Assembly: GCF_041206865.1 (NCBI RefSeq)
Contig: NZ_JBGEDP010000001.1
Location: 5,456,001-5,520,000 of the forward strand
Source: Mycobacterium sp. HUMS_12744610
Lineage (GTDB): Bacteria; Actinomycetota; Actinomycetes; Mycobacteriales; Mycobacteriaceae
Reading direction: 5' to 3'
DNA length: 64,000 nt
The translations under genes and the position numbers were made by a program. The notes below the pieces were generated by a model. It did no database searches, was not told the origin of the DNA, and saw only the letters and a list, made by a program, of their open reading frames with translations. Every line of letters starts with the position of its first letter. Positions within the stretch are counted from its first letter, which is position 1. Below are positions 45,961-59,160 of the stretch, piece after piece.

Positions 45961-46827
45961 TCAGCGCTGGTAGTTGGAGGCCTCGCGGCCGTTGACCGGT
46001 GGCGGCGGGCGGTGCACGCCTTCGGGCCGGCCCTCGGTGCGGGGCTGGTCGCGGCGCACGGGCTCCGGCTCGCGCCGGCCAGCCTCACCGACCAGGCCCG
46101 CCACGTCGTGCTGCGCCCGCCGCGGCGGCAGTTCCCCGCGTCCGGCCGGCATCAGCGGACGGCTCGGCGAGGCACTGCGCAGGCCCGCCGGCGCGCCCGA
46201 CTCCGAGGCGGTCTCCTGCGGCAGCGGCGGCAACACCCGCAGCAGGTCGTTGAACTGCCGCACGGTGCGCAGGCCCTCGTCCCACTGGGCGCGCGTGCTG
46301 GCGATCGGCATGGCCACCAGCGTCCAGTTCTGCTCGTTCCACATGATCTCGGCGCAGTCGGGCGCAGTGTGGGCAAAGGTGACCATGCGCCGGTCGCAGG
46401 CCCGCCGGGCCGCGTCCAGGTTCGTCGAGTACACCATCCGCGGCCCGATCGCACCGAGCAGCCAGATGTCGTTCTCCCGCGGCTCTTTGAGCCCCTTGAG
46501 CCGCAGGTCCACCACCACGTTGGTGCCCACCTTGCGGTGCAGCGCGATCACCGTGGCCACCTCTTCGAGGTCGAAGATGTAGACCGCCTCGCCGCGGATC
46601 TGCCCCAGCACGACGTTGTGGGCGGCGACCTCCCCCACCGTCGACATCACCCCGCGCTTCCAGCGCTTGAGGATCTCGGTCGACTCACGCTCGTAGTCGA
46701 AGCCGTGCGACCGCGCCCACGACTTGCGGCGCCGGCTGCGGCCGCGACGCCGGTCGATGTCGACGTACAGCAGCACGCCCGCGCCGACGAAGCAAAGGGC
46801 GGACAGCGTGAACCAAAGGGGAACCAT
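45961..46827 (-). CDS. ttfA: TtfA, trehalose monomycolate transport factor (Rv0383c-like)
   Basis: 288 residues. One N-terminal membrane helix (MVPLWFTLSALCFVGAGVLL), a basic stop (DRRRGRSRRRKSW), a cytoplasmic domain (VAAHNVVLGQIRGEAVYIFDLEEVATV, NEQNWTLVAMPIAS) and a disordered Pro/Arg-rich tail. This fits Rv0383c, shown in mycobacteria to bind MmpL3 and to be needed for trehalose monomycolate export and growth. The assignment rests on length, topology and its position between pyrE and clpB. Confidence 0.82.
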   Translation of the reverse strand: MVPLWFTLSALCFVGAGVLLYVDIDRRRGRSRRRKSWARSHGFDYERESTEILKRWKRGVMSTVGEVAAHNVVLGQIRGEAVYIFDLEEVATVIALHRKVGTNVVVDLRLKGLKEPRENDIWLLGAIGPRMVYSTNLDAARRACDRRMVTFAHTAPDCAEIMWNEQNWTLVAMPIASTRAQWDEGLRTVRQFNDLLRVLPPLPQETASESGAPAGLRSASPSRPLMPAGRGELPPRRAQHDVAGLVGEAGRREPEPVRRDQPRTEGRPEGVHRPPPPVNGREASNYQR

Positions 46828-46949
46828 CCCAAGTAGGTTATCTGCTCTTGGGCCGGAGTGGAGAATGCCACCAGGTCACAACCGCGCATCAGGCGCGTGA
46901 CGGCACGCCCGGGGGGCTGGTGAAACCGCCGACCGCGCCGGGACCAACC

Positions 46950-47215
46950 CGAGCGCACCGACCGCGTCGTTCTACTACAACGTGGTCGGCTTCCAGGCCA
47001 TGAAGATCGCGGCCGCGCACGTGAGCATCGACCTGCCCGGTCCGCCCGGGGCTGGTGCAGTGCGCCGCCGACGAGACCGGGTCCATCCCGTGCGCGATCG
47101 CCGGTGCGGGCACCGACCACGTCACGGTCACCACCGCGGCGCTGCCACCACAGAACCCGGTCACCGTGCGGCTCGACCTGCGGGTGCCGCTTCCGCGCCG
47201 GGCCACGCTGCCGTG
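46950..47215 (+). pseudogene. Remnant of a DUF2207-like membrane protein
   Basis: Plus-strand piece with residues SFYYNVVGFQAMKIAAAHVS, then after a frame change near 47040 LVQCAADETGSIPCAIAGAG and ALPPQNPVTVRLDLRVP. These resemble the N-terminal extracellular domain of DUF2207 proteins, which usually accompany LemA. No start, no membrane part and more than one frame, so it is a relic. It runs directly into a LemA fragment. Confidence 0.5.
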
Positions 47216-47656
47216 GACCGAGCGCTGGCGGCCCTGGCAGTGCTCGGTGTCGTCGCGTTCAACGCGCTGCGCCGCCTCGACGTCAAGGCCCAGGAGGCGC
47301 TCGGCGGGATCGCCGTGCAGCTGACCCGCCGGGCCGACCTGGTGCCCAACCTGGTCAACACCGTCAAAGGTTATGCGGCGCATGAGAAGTCGGTCTTCGA
47401 AGAGGTCACCGGAGACCAGCGTCGACGAGAAGGCGCGGGCGCAGGGGCCAACTTTCTGCAGCTGCATGAGCAGCTCGCCGACACCGAGAACCAGCCGGCG
47501 TTCGCGCGTCAGTACTACAACGACGCGGCGGCCGGCCCCAACCAGCGGGTGGTGACGATCCTCTGGATGTTCTTCACCGGTCTGGCGGGCGTACAGAAAC
47601 GGCCGTTCGACCGGGCGCCGGAAGGCCAGCGGGCACCGCCGCAGGTCCAGTTCTAG
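47216..47656 (+). pseudogene. LemA family gene with internal deletion
   Basis: Reads as the LemA membrane start and first helix (ALAVLGVVAFNALRRLDVKAQ, ADLVPNLVNTVKGYAAHEKSVFEEVT) followed at once by the LemA C-terminus (NFLQLHEQLADTENQPAFAR, then the RAPPQVQF end and TAG 47654-47656). The middle, about 50 residues in intact LemA, is missing, and the N-terminus fuses to the DUF2207 relic. Convergent with clpB, 4 bases from its stop. Confidence 0.65.
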
Positions 47657-47660
47657 TTAC

Positions 47661-50207
<2,547 letters not shown>

Positions 50208-50270
50208 GACGCCTCCGTTCGGGTCGGGTTACGGGTCAAAATGCTTGTCGCGTTATCTAACGCCGTCAAG

Positions 50271-50291
50271 GTTGAGTCTGTTCCGCTCAAG
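50271..50291. promoter_or_regulatory. HAIR (HspR-binding) inverted repeat upstream of clpB
   Basis: On the plus strand GTTGAGT, seven bases, GCTCAAG; read on the minus strand CTTGAGC-N7-ACTCAAC. This differs at two of fourteen arm positions from the HAIR consensus CTTGAGT-N7-ACTCAAG. It is 64 bases before the clpB start and also 11 bases before the divergent DUF3060 gene, which might share the control. Confidence 0.8.
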
Positions 50292-50301
50292 TCTAAATAT
50301 T

Positions 50302-50845
50302 GTGGCACGTTTCGTCGATGGATTCGCCGCCGAACCCGAGCAGCGGCTCTCGCCCACCCTGCGGCGCATTCCCAAGGCCGGCTGGCCGGACTGCCGTCCC
50401 GGTGGTGGTTACGTGTGGACGCTGTTCGTGGTCGCGGTCGCACCGGTCGCGCTGTGGATCGAGCTGCCCGAGGCGTTCACCGTCGTGGCGGTGCTGACCC
50501 TGGCGGGGGTCTACGGCAGGCAACTGTGGGAGGCGCGGGTCCGCCTCGCTCAAGTGGGGCCGCGCGGCGACCGTCCCCCGGGCGGGCACGTTACAGCTCA
50601 GCGGCACCGGCACGCGCAAGACGATCCCCTGCAACGACGGATACCTGTCGGTGAGAGGGGTGACGAACGCGATCACGGTCACCGGCCACTGCGCAACCCC
50701 CAACGTCTCCGGAAACGAGAACCGCGTCACGGTCGACAGCGCCGACGCCGTGAGTACCCCGGGAACCGGCGACCGGGTGACCTACCACCGGGGCGCGCCC
50801 GAGGTCGTCGACGCCGGCACCGCCAACACCGTCCCGCAGGGCTGA
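50302..50845 (+). pseudogene. DUF3060 membrane protein, apparently frameshifted
   Basis: From GTG 50302 the frame gives ARFVDGFAAEPEQRLSPTLR and two membrane helices (VWTLFVVAVAPVALWI and AFTVVAVLTLAGVYG). Near 50540 coding sense passes to another frame, which reads ASLKWGRAATVPRAGTLQLS, then GVTNAITVTGHCATPNVSG, a DUF3060 beta-repeat, and ends TGA 50843-50845. The first frame has no stop of its own for over a kilobase, so two separate genes are unlikely. The length (544 bases) is not a multiple of three. Confidence 0.6.
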
Positions 50846-50881
50846 GGCCGGCGCAGCGCGGCGCGCCTAGAATTCGGCTCC

Positions 50882-52036
50882 GTGAGCCTGGAGGACCCCG
50901 ACGCGTTGCGGGTCCTGCGCGACGCCATCGCGCAGGACGGGCTCGTCCACCGGTTCTACACGCACTGGTTCGCCCTCGACACCTCGGTGCGCGACCTGTT
51001 CCCGGCCGAAATGGCCGGCCAGCGGGCCGCTTTCGCCCAGGCGTTGCGCTGGGTCTACGGCGAGCTGGTCGAGCGGCGCGCCGAAGAGCCGGTGGCCTTC
51101 CTCGCCCAGCTCGGTCGCGACCACCGCAAGTACGGCGTCACCGCGCCGCACTACGCGACGCTGCGCCGGGCACTGCACGACACGCTGCGCGACCACCTGG
51201 GCGAGACCTGGACCGGGCCCGTCGCGGAGGCAGCGCGTCAGTCGCTGAACCTGATCACCGGGGTGATGAGCGGTGCCGCCGACGCCGAGGAGGGGCCCGC
51301 CTGGTGGGACGGAACGGTCGTCGAGCACATCCGGGCCTCCCGCGACCTGGCGGTCGTGCGGCTGCGGCTGGACCGCCCGATGGACTACCACCCCGGCCAG
51401 TACGTCACCGCCCAGGTCCCGCAGTGCCCGCGCCGCTGGCGATACCTGAGCCCGGCCATCCCGGCCGACCCGGACGGCCTGATCGAGTTCCATGTCCGGG
51501 TAGTCCCCGGCGGCCTGGTCAGCACCGCGGTCGTCGCCGAGACCCGGCCCGGCGACCGGTGGCGGCTGTCGAGTCCGCACGGCGGGTTGCACGTCGACCG
51601 GGACGGCGGCGACGTGCTGATGGTGGCCGGCGGCACCGGCCTGGCGCCGCTGCGCGCGCTGATCCTGGACCTCGGCCGCTACGCCGACAACCCGCGGGTG
51701 CACCTGTTCTTCGGGGCCCGCTACCGCTGCGAGCTCTACGACCTGCCCACCCTGTGGCAGGTCGCCGCGCACAATCCGTGGCTGTCGGTCTCGCCGGTGT
51801 CGGAATACGGCACCGACCCGCCCTGGGCCGCCGACTATCCCGACTGCACCCCGCCCCGCGGCCTGCACGTGCATCAGACGGGCCGGCTGCCCGACGTGGT
51901 GACCAGATACGGTGGTTGGGGCGACCGGCAGATCCTGATCTGCGGGGGACCGGACATGGTGCGGGCCACTAGGGCCGCCCTGATCGCCAAAGGCGCTCCG
52001 CCGGAACGCATCCAGCACGACCCACTATCCGGGTGA
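50882..52036 (+). CDS. Type II flavohaemoglobin (Rv0385-like)
   Basis: 384 residues from GTG 50882. The globin domain (residues 1-135) has LVHRFYTHWFALDTSVRDLFP and the proximal-haem segment FLAQLGRDHRKYGVTAPHY. The FAD/NAD reductase part follows, with YHPGQYVTAQV, an atypical FAD motif RWRYLSPAIP in place of the usual RxYS-type, and GGTGLAPLRALI for NAD(P). This fits the mycobacterial type II flavohaemoglobins, reported to act with D-lactate rather than in classical NO dioxygenation. Downstream is the aldose epimerase gene, 23 bases away. Confidence 0.85.
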   Translation: MSLEDPDALRVLRDAIAQDGLVHRFYTHWFALDTSVRDLFPAEMAGQRAAFAQALRWVYGELVERRAEEPVAFLAQLGRDHRKYGVTAPHYATLRRALHDTLRDHLGETWTGPVAEAARQSLNLITGVMSGAADAEEGPAWWDGTVVEHIRASRDLAVVRLRLDRPMDYHPGQYVTAQVPQCPRRWRYLSPAIPADPDGLIEFHVRVVPGGLVSTAVVAETRPGDRWRLSSPHGGLHVDRDGGDVLMVAGGTGLAPLRALILDLGRYADNPRVHLFFGARYRCELYDLPTLWQVAAHNPWLSVSPVSEYGTDPPWAADYPDCTPPRGLHVHQTGRLPDVVTRYGGWGDRQILICGGPDMVRATRAALIAKGAPPERIQHDPLSG

Positions 52037-52059
52037 GTCGAGGTCGACGGAGGTAGGGC

Positions 52060-52950
52060 ATGCACACCGTCACACTGCGCGACCCGTCCTCGCCGCTCGC
52101 CGCCCGGTTCGTGCCGGGAGCCGGCATGCTCGGCACCTCGCTGACCGACGACGGGGTGGAGCTGCTCGGCCAGCGGCGCGGCCTGACCGCCTACGTCGAG
52201 GCCGGCAAGACGATGGGCATCCCAATCCTGTACCCGTGGGCGAACCGGTTGGGCGCCGACACCTACACCGCCGAGGGCGCGACGGTGCGGCTGACGCCGG
52301 GGGAGAACGGTGTGCGCGCCGACCCCAACGGGCTGCCCATCCACGGCACCATGGCCGCCTATCCGGGCTGGCGGGTGACGGCGGAATCGGGCGACGAGCT
52401 GACCGCCGAGGCCGACTTCGGCGCCGACCCGCGGCTGCTGGCCGGATTCCCGTATCCGCACGTGCTGACGGTGTCGGCGCGGCTGGCCGGGCGCACGCTG
52501 ACGGTGACCACCACGGTCACCGCGACCGGCGACACCCCGGTCCCACTGTGTTTCGGCTTCCACCCCTACCTGCAGCTGCCCGGGGTGCCGCGCGCCGAAT
52601 GGACGATCCGGACACCGCCGCTGCGGCACCTGGCCCTCGATGATCGCGGATTGCCCACCGGCTCAACGGAAACCCAGCCGGAGCAGGAAATTTTGTTGGC
52701 CGACAAGGGTTTTGACGACGCCTACGATCAGGTACCCGAGGGCGCGGTGTTCGCGGTGTCCGGCGGCGGGCGCCGCCTGGAGGTCCACTTCGAGCGTGGG
52801 TATCCGGCCACGCAAATCTTCGCCCCACCCGCCGAAGACCTGGTGTGCTTCGAGCCGATGACCGCACCGACCGACGCGCTGCGCCGCGGCGGCTACCGGT
52901 GCGCGCGACCGGGCGAGCCGGCGCAGGCCCGGTTCTCGATCCGCGCCTAA
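52060..52950 (+). CDS. Aldose 1-epimerase family protein
   Basis: 296 residues. Galactose mutarotase-like fold: ILYPWANRLGADTYTAEG near residue 51, NGLPIHGTMAAYPGW near 90 with a catalytic-type His, and CFGFHPYLQLPG near 165 with the second His, and an acidic residue late in the protein. It would speed interconversion of sugar anomers; the sugar is unknown. The TAA stop overlaps the stop of the convergent hspR gene by 4 bases. Confidence 0.86.
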   Translation: MHTVTLRDPSSPLAARFVPGAGMLGTSLTDDGVELLGQRRGLTAYVEAGKTMGIPILYPWANRLGADTYTAEGATVRLTPGENGVRADPNGLPIHGTMAAYPGWRVTAESGDELTAEADFGADPRLLAGFPYPHVLTVSARLAGRTLTVTTTVTATGDTPVPLCFGFHPYLQLPGVPRAEWTIRTPPLRHLALDDRGLPTGSTETQPEQEILLADKGFDDAYDQVPEGAVFAVSGGGRRLEVHFERGYPATQIFAPPAEDLVCFEPMTAPTDALRRGGYRCARPGEPAQARFSIRA

Positions 52951-53345
52951 CGGTTCCCGGGTTTGCGGGGCTGCCAGACCACCAGCGCGGTGCTCTTGGG
53001 CAGCACCGCGAGGTCGCGGCGCTGGCTGCCGCGCGACGCCATCAGCTCGTCGGTCAACTCCTTTACCCGCGCCTGCAGCACCTGGACCTGGTTGGTCAGC
53101 TCGATGATGCGCTTGATCCCGGCCAGGTTGACCCCCTCGTCCTGAGAAAGCCGCTGCACCTCACGCAGCAGATCCACGTCGCGCTCCGAATAACGGCGTC
53201 CCCCGCCGGGAGTGCGGCGCGGCCGGACCAGCCCCATGCGGTCGTAGGTCCGCAGGGTCTGCGCGTGCATGCCGGCCAGCTCGGCGGCCACCGAGATCAG
53301 GAACGTCCGCGACTCCCGGTCGGAGTTCCTCGAATTCGCGGCCAT
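52947..53345 (-). CDS. hspR: HspR, MerR-type heat-shock repressor
   Basis: 132 residues. MerR-like winged helix: FLISVAAELAGMHAQTLRTYDRMGLVRPRRTPGGGRRYSERDV (residues 15-57), then a coiled coil (VQVLQARVKELTDEL). HspR binds HAIR repeats and, with DnaK as corepressor, represses the dnaK operon and clpB. It is the last gene of dnaK-grpE-dnaJ1-hspR; its ATG overlaps the dnaJ1 stop by one base. Confidence 0.96.
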   Translation of the reverse strand: MAANSRNSDRESRTFLISVAAELAGMHAQTLRTYDRMGLVRPRRTPGGGRRYSERDVDLLREVQRLSQDEGVNLAGIKRIIELTNQVQVLQARVKELTDELMASRGSQRRDLAVLPKSTALVVWQPRKPGNR

Positions 53346-54523
53346 CAGCGGTTACCCGCCCATCCGGCCCGCGGGTTGAAGCCGCTGGCGCGCTCGGCGG
53401 CCGCGTAGGCCTCCAGCGCCGCCTGGGCGTCGCCCTCCAGGTTCGGGGGCACGGCCACCTTCACGGTGACCAGCAGGTCCCCGTTGCCGCCGCTGCGCTT
53501 TGGCACGCCCCGGCCACGCACCCGCAGGATGCGTCCGTCGGCCGTGCCCTTGGGCACCCGCACGCCGACCTTGCCGTCGAGCGTGGGCACTGAAAGCGTC
53601 GAGCCCAAGGCTAATTCGGCGAAGCTGACCGGGACGGTCACCGTCAGGTCATCGCCGTCGCGGCCGAAGACCTTGTCCGGGCGCACGTGCACGGTGACGT
53701 ACAGGTCCCCCGAGGGGGCACCGCGCAGCCCGGCCTCGCCCTGCCCGGGCAGCCTGATCCGCTGGCCGTCCTCGACCCCGGGCGGGATTCGGACGTTGAT
53801 CGTGCGGGTGCGGGTGGTGACCCCGGTGCCTTTGCACTCGTCGCACGGGTGCTCGATGATCGAGCCGCTGCCCCGGCAGTCGGTGCAGGGTTCGGAGAAA
53901 CCGAACGCCCCCTGGTTGCGGTTGATCACGCCCGACCCATTGCAGGACGGGCATACCTTCGGGCTGGTGCCCGGCCGCGCTCCGCTGCCGTGGCAGTTGG
54001 TGCACGGCGCCGGGCTGGTCAGCCGCAGCGGCATCGCGACGCCCTTGGTGGCCTCGACGAAGTCCAGCTCCGTCTCGGTCTCCAGGTCGTTGCCGCGCCG
54101 CGGCCGGCTGGGCCGGGCCGCGGCGCCGCGACCGAACAGGCCACCGAACAGGTCGCCAATGGTGGCGCCGCCGCTACGGCCCGCGGCATCGAACAGGTCG
54201 TTCAGGTTGAACTCGACACCGTCGCCGCCCGCACCGAAGCCGCCGAAGTCGCCGGCATCGAACCTGCGCCCGCCGAACCCGCCGCCGGCGAACAGCCGCC
54301 GCGTCTCGTCGTACTCCTTGCGCTTGGCGGGGTCCGACAACACGTTGTGGGCCTCCGACACCGCCTTGAAGCGTTCACCGGCGGCGGGGTTGTCGGGATT
54401 CGCGTCCGGGTGCAGGTCGCGCGCCAGCTTGCGGTAGGCGCGCTTGATCTCTTCGGGACTGGCATCAGAGGAGACGCCAAGCTCCTTGTAGAAGTCCTTT
54501 TCGACCCACTCACGCTGGGCCAT
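53345..54523 (-). CDS. dnaJ1: DnaJ1 co-chaperone
   Basis: 392 residues. J domain with His-Pro-Asp at residues 38-40, a Gly/Phe-rich stretch (about 80-130), four zinc-finger repeats CxxCxGxG ([32 protein letters not shown]) and the C-terminal substrate-binding domain. It stimulates DnaK ATPase and delivers substrate. Called dnaJ1 for its place between grpE and hspR. Confidence 0.96.
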   Translation of the reverse strand: MAQREWVEKDFYKELGVSSDASPEEIKRAYRKLARDLHPDANPDNPAAGERFKAVSEAHNVLSDPAKRKEYDETRRLFAGGGFGGRRFDAGDFGGFGAGGDGVEFNLNDLFDAAGRSGGATIGDLFGGLFGRGAAARPSRPRRGNDLETETELDFVEATKGVAMPLRLTSPAPCTNCHGSGARPGTSPKVCPSCNGSGVINRNQGAFGFSEPCTDCRGSGSIIEHPCDECKGTGVTTRTRTINVRIPPGVEDGQRIRLPGQGEAGLRGAPSGDLYVTVHVRPDKVFGRDGDDLTVTVPVSFAELALGSTLSVPTLDGKVGVRVPKGTADGRILRVRGRGVPKRSGGNGDLLVTVKVAVPPNLEGDAQAALEAYAAAERASGFNPRAGWAGNR

Positions 54524-54569
54524 GCCGCGTCACCTCCTCTCACCGATCGTTGTGTGCTGATTGTGCGTT

Positions 54570-55204
54570 CTAGTCACCGGAGCCGGGGCCGTTATCGTCG
54601 GTGTCCCGCCCGGTTTCGCCGGACTCGACCGTGTCGACGACCGCGACCAGCGCGTGCCGCAGTACCTGGTCGCCGAGCCGGTAGCCCTGACGCATGACCG
54701 TGCCGATGACCGGCTTGGCGCCGTCGGCACCGTCTCCCTCGTGCTGCACGGCCTCGTGCAGCACCGGGTCGAAGTCCTCGCCCTCGGCACCGAACGCCGT
54801 CAGGCCCAGCCCGGTCAGCGCGCTCAGCAGCTTGTCGGCCACCGACTTCAACGGCCCGGAGTCCAGGTCGCCGTGCTTGCGCGCCCGATCGAGATCGTCC
54901 AGCACGCCCAGCAGTTCGTTGACGACGCCGGCCTTGGCCCGGTCCGCGGCGGCCTGCTGGTCACGCTGCGCCCGCTTGCGGTAGTTGGCGAAATCGGCCT
55001 GCACGCGCTGCAGGTCGGCGGTCAGCTCGGCTACCCTGGTCTCCGCCTCGCCGGACCCGCCCGGTGAGCCGGCAGCTGGCACCTCTCCCGGCGCTGCCGC
55101 GCCGGGAGAGGTGTGCCGGACTTCGCCGGTCTCGGGATCGATGCGGCGTTTGTCGGTGACCGTTACCTGTTCCTGGTTGCCTTCAGCTTTTTGGTTTCCG
55201 TCGC

Positions 55205-55208
<4 letters not shown>
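54570..55208 (-). CDS. grpE: GrpE nucleotide exchange factor
   Basis: 212 residues from GTG 55208, overlapping the dnaK stop as GTGA. Acidic/Pro-rich N-terminus, then the long coiled coil ([25 protein letters not shown]) and the GrpE core ([59 protein letters not shown]). It releases ADP from DnaK. Confidence 0.96.
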
Positions 55209-57067
<1,859 letters not shown>

Positions 57068-57100
57068 AGTGATTCCTCCTGAGTAGTCGAGCGTCTTACT

Positions 57101-57121
57101 GCTGAGTGCCCCCCGCTCAAG
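57101..57121. promoter_or_regulatory. HAIR-like element, dnaK-proximal
   Basis: Plus strand GCTGAGT, seven bases, GCTCAAG; on the minus strand CTTGAGC-N7-ACTCAGC, 11 of 14 arm positions as in the HAIR consensus. It lies 34 bases upstream of the dnaK start and 34 bases from the stronger copy. Confidence 0.6.
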
Positions 57122-57155
57122 CCTGCTCCTCGCGAAGCGGTGGTGTCAACCTAGG

Positions 57156-57176
57156 ATTGAGTCGGATGCACTCAAG
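57156..57176. promoter_or_regulatory. HAIR (HspR-binding) element upstream of dnaK
   Basis: Plus strand ATTGAGT-N7-ACTCAAG; on the minus strand CTTGAGT-N7-ACTCAAT, 13 of 14 arm positions of the consensus. It lies 89 bases upstream of dnaK. Together with the second copy it should be the HspR operator of the dnaK operon. Confidence 0.85.
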
Positions 57177-57233
57177 TTGTCGATCATGCTAACGGCGGGC
57201 GCGGTCGTCTTGTTCCCGGGGCCCCAGAGCAGT

Positions 57234-58280
57234 TCAGATGCTTTGCCTACGGTGGCGCTGCAACCGACGCACGCAGGCGGCCGGGGCCGGGCCGTCGATG
57301 GGGCGCAATGCGGCCGTCATGCCTTCGCGCACCCGGTCGACGTCAAGGCCGGTGCCGATCGCGACCAGCGCATTGGCGTGCGCGCCGGGCAATGCGGGGG
57401 CGACATGCACCGAGGTGCCCACGACGTTGACGACGTAGCGGCGCACGCGTTCCCGATAGCGAACGGCGACGGTGCCTTTCATCCGGTACACCCCGACCGG
57501 AGGGTCCTCGAGAAGATCGAAGACCGCGCCGGGATCGACGCACCCGTCGCCGGTGACCGTCACAGAAGCAACGCGGTCGTGACGGTGGTGGCCGTCGTGG
57601 TCTCCGGCGGCTTCGGTGGCTTGGCCGTCGAGAAGCAATGCGCGGAACGACAACTGGCCCGAGCCGGCCTCGTCGTCGGTCTCGGAGACGTCGAACAGCA
57701 GGGTCGGGTCGACACGCCCGCCGACCGCGCCGACGATGTGGGCATCCGGATTGCTTCCCCGGACCCGCGTCTCGATGCGCTCCAACACCTTCGCGCGGTC
57801 GTCGGGGGGGATCTGATCGAGTTTGTTGACCACCACCAGCGACGCCGCGCCGTAGCGGGCCGGTGCCGCCCCTCCGCGGTCGACGGTGTCGAAGTGGCGA
57901 GCCGCGTCGATGACGTCGACCACGCCGCCGTGACGCACTCGCTCCACACCGCTGAACCGGATCATCCGCGACACCGCGGTCGGTTCGGCCAGACCGGACG
58001 CCTCGACGATGATGACATCGAGGTTCAGGCGGGGGTCGGCGAGCTTGGCGAGAGCTTCGTCGAGACCGCCGTCGTCGGGCAGGCAACAGAGACACCCACC
58101 GGCGATCGACGCCGGCTCGTCGATCTGACCCGTTACCAGCCCGGCGTCCACATTGAGTTCTCCGAAGTCGTTGATGACGACCCCGATGCGGGCCCCGGGC
58201 GCGCGGAGCACGTGGTTGAGCAGGCTCGTCTTGCCCGCACCCAGAAAGCCGGTCAGTGCGATGACCGGTATCGCTGCCAC
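57234..58280 (-). CDS. G3E (CobW/COG0523) family GTPase with His-rich loop
   Basis: 348 residues from GTG 58280, chosen because AGGAG stands seven bases before it; ATG 58319 would add 13 residues. Walker A GFLGAGKT at residues 11-18, the metal-binding CLCC motif at 63-66, NKLD at 152-155 and a His-rich run (HDGHHRH, 228-234), then a CobW C-terminal domain. Such GTPases act as metallochaperones or in metal homeostasis, often zinc; the metal here is not known. The 245 bases upstream (58281-58525) hold only a short hydrophobic coding-like tail. Confidence 0.85.
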   Translation of the reverse strand: MAAIPVIALTGFLGAGKTSLLNHVLRAPGARIGVVINDFGELNVDAGLVTGQIDEPASIAGGCLCCLPDDGGLDEALAKLADPRLNLDVIIVEASGLAEPTAVSRMIRFSGVERVRHGGVVDVIDAARHFDTVDRGGAAPARYGAASLVVVNKLDQIPPDDRAKVLERIETRVRGSNPDAHIVGAVGGRVDPTLLFDVSETDDEAGSGQLSFRALLLDGQATEAAGDHDGHHRHDRVASVTVTGDGCVDPGAVFDLLEDPPVGVYRMKGTVAVRYRERVRRYVVNVVGTSVHVAPALPGAHANALVAIGTGLDVDRVREGMTAALRPIDGPAPAACVRRLQRHRRQSI

Positions 58281-58525
58281 GCTGCTCCTCTCCCGGTACG
58301 GACCGACCCAGGTAAACATATCGACGCAAATCGGAGCTCAGGCCGCGTTGCCCGGTGCCGAGGTTGCTGCTGGGTCAGCCTGAGCGTTCCCACCAGTCGC
58401 GGCGTCAGGAGCCGGATGCCATCGCCAGCTGCAGATGATCGGCCCCGGCGCGCGCTGGAGGCCGTCCCGCAGCGGACCCTGGCCCTGATCGCGCTGCTGG
58501 CGGCGGTGGCGATGAACCTGATCTC

Positions 58526-59095
58526 CTAACGCGGCTCGTCTTGAGGCTCGTCGACGTCCTGGCCGCCGGCGAGGTCGCCGCACTCGACGTTCGCGACGTC
58601 CGTCCGCTCGCGCAGGTACACCCCCGCGCCCTGGTCCCCGGATATCCGGGTCAGCACCTCGGGCCAGTGCCGGCGCGCGATGACGACCGGGTGCCCCGGC
58701 CGCCCGCCGAAGACGGCGCGCGCCAGCCCGCTTGCCGACGCCTCCGCGCGGCCCAGCACCCGCGCCACCACGTCGGGGCCGACGTCGGGGGTGTCCACGA
58801 CGTGCAGCACCGCGTAGTCGGCGCCCAGGCGGTCGGCCTCGGCCAGGCCGGTGCACACCGACGCGCTCAGCCCCTCGCGCCAGCGCGACGCCGTGACCGC
58901 GGTGACCCCGGGCGGGGCGGGCACCTCGGCGGCGCCGAGCACCAGCACGACGCCGGCGCAGCCGCCGTCGCGCAGTGCGCCGATCGCGGTCGGCAGCCAG
59001 CCCTCGACCAGCACCTTGGGCTTGCCGTACCGCCGGCCCGCGCCGGCGGCCAGCACGATCCCCACGTGCCGCGGTGTCGACTGCGGTAACCCCAC
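58526..59095 (-). CDS. MobA/MocA-like nucleotidyltransferase
   Basis: 189 residues from GTG 59095. NTP-transferase signature GIVLAAGAGRRYGKPKVLVEG near residue 12, then VLHVVDTPDVGPDV near 93 and FGGRPGHPVVIARRHWPEVL near 130. Relatives attach CMP or GMP to the molybdopterin cofactor (MocA/MobA). Divergent from the second molybdenum hydroxylase operon, 65 bases away, it probably makes the dinucleotide cofactor for that enzyme. In M. tuberculosis a similar gene (Rv0371c) lies inside the cox operon; here none is found there. Confidence 0.82.
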   Translation of the reverse strand: MGLPQSTPRHVGIVLAAGAGRRYGKPKVLVEGWLPTAIGALRDGGCAGVVLVLGAAEVPAPPGVTAVTASRWREGLSASVCTGLAEADRLGADYAVLHVVDTPDVGPDVVARVLGRAEASASGLARAVFGGRPGHPVVIARRHWPEVLTRISGDQGAGVYLRERTDVANVECGDLAGGQDVDEPQDEPR

Positions 59096-59160
59096 TCTCC
59101 TATGATGACATCGGACTTCTCATCGAGCGATAACCGTGCGCAAACTGCGGATGGAGCGTC

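Noticed and set aside
58338..58529. Plus-strand hydrophobic tail (TLALIALLAAVAMNLIS) before the MobA-like gene
   Set aside because: Could be the end of a lost membrane protein, but only about 25 residues look plausible and there is no start.
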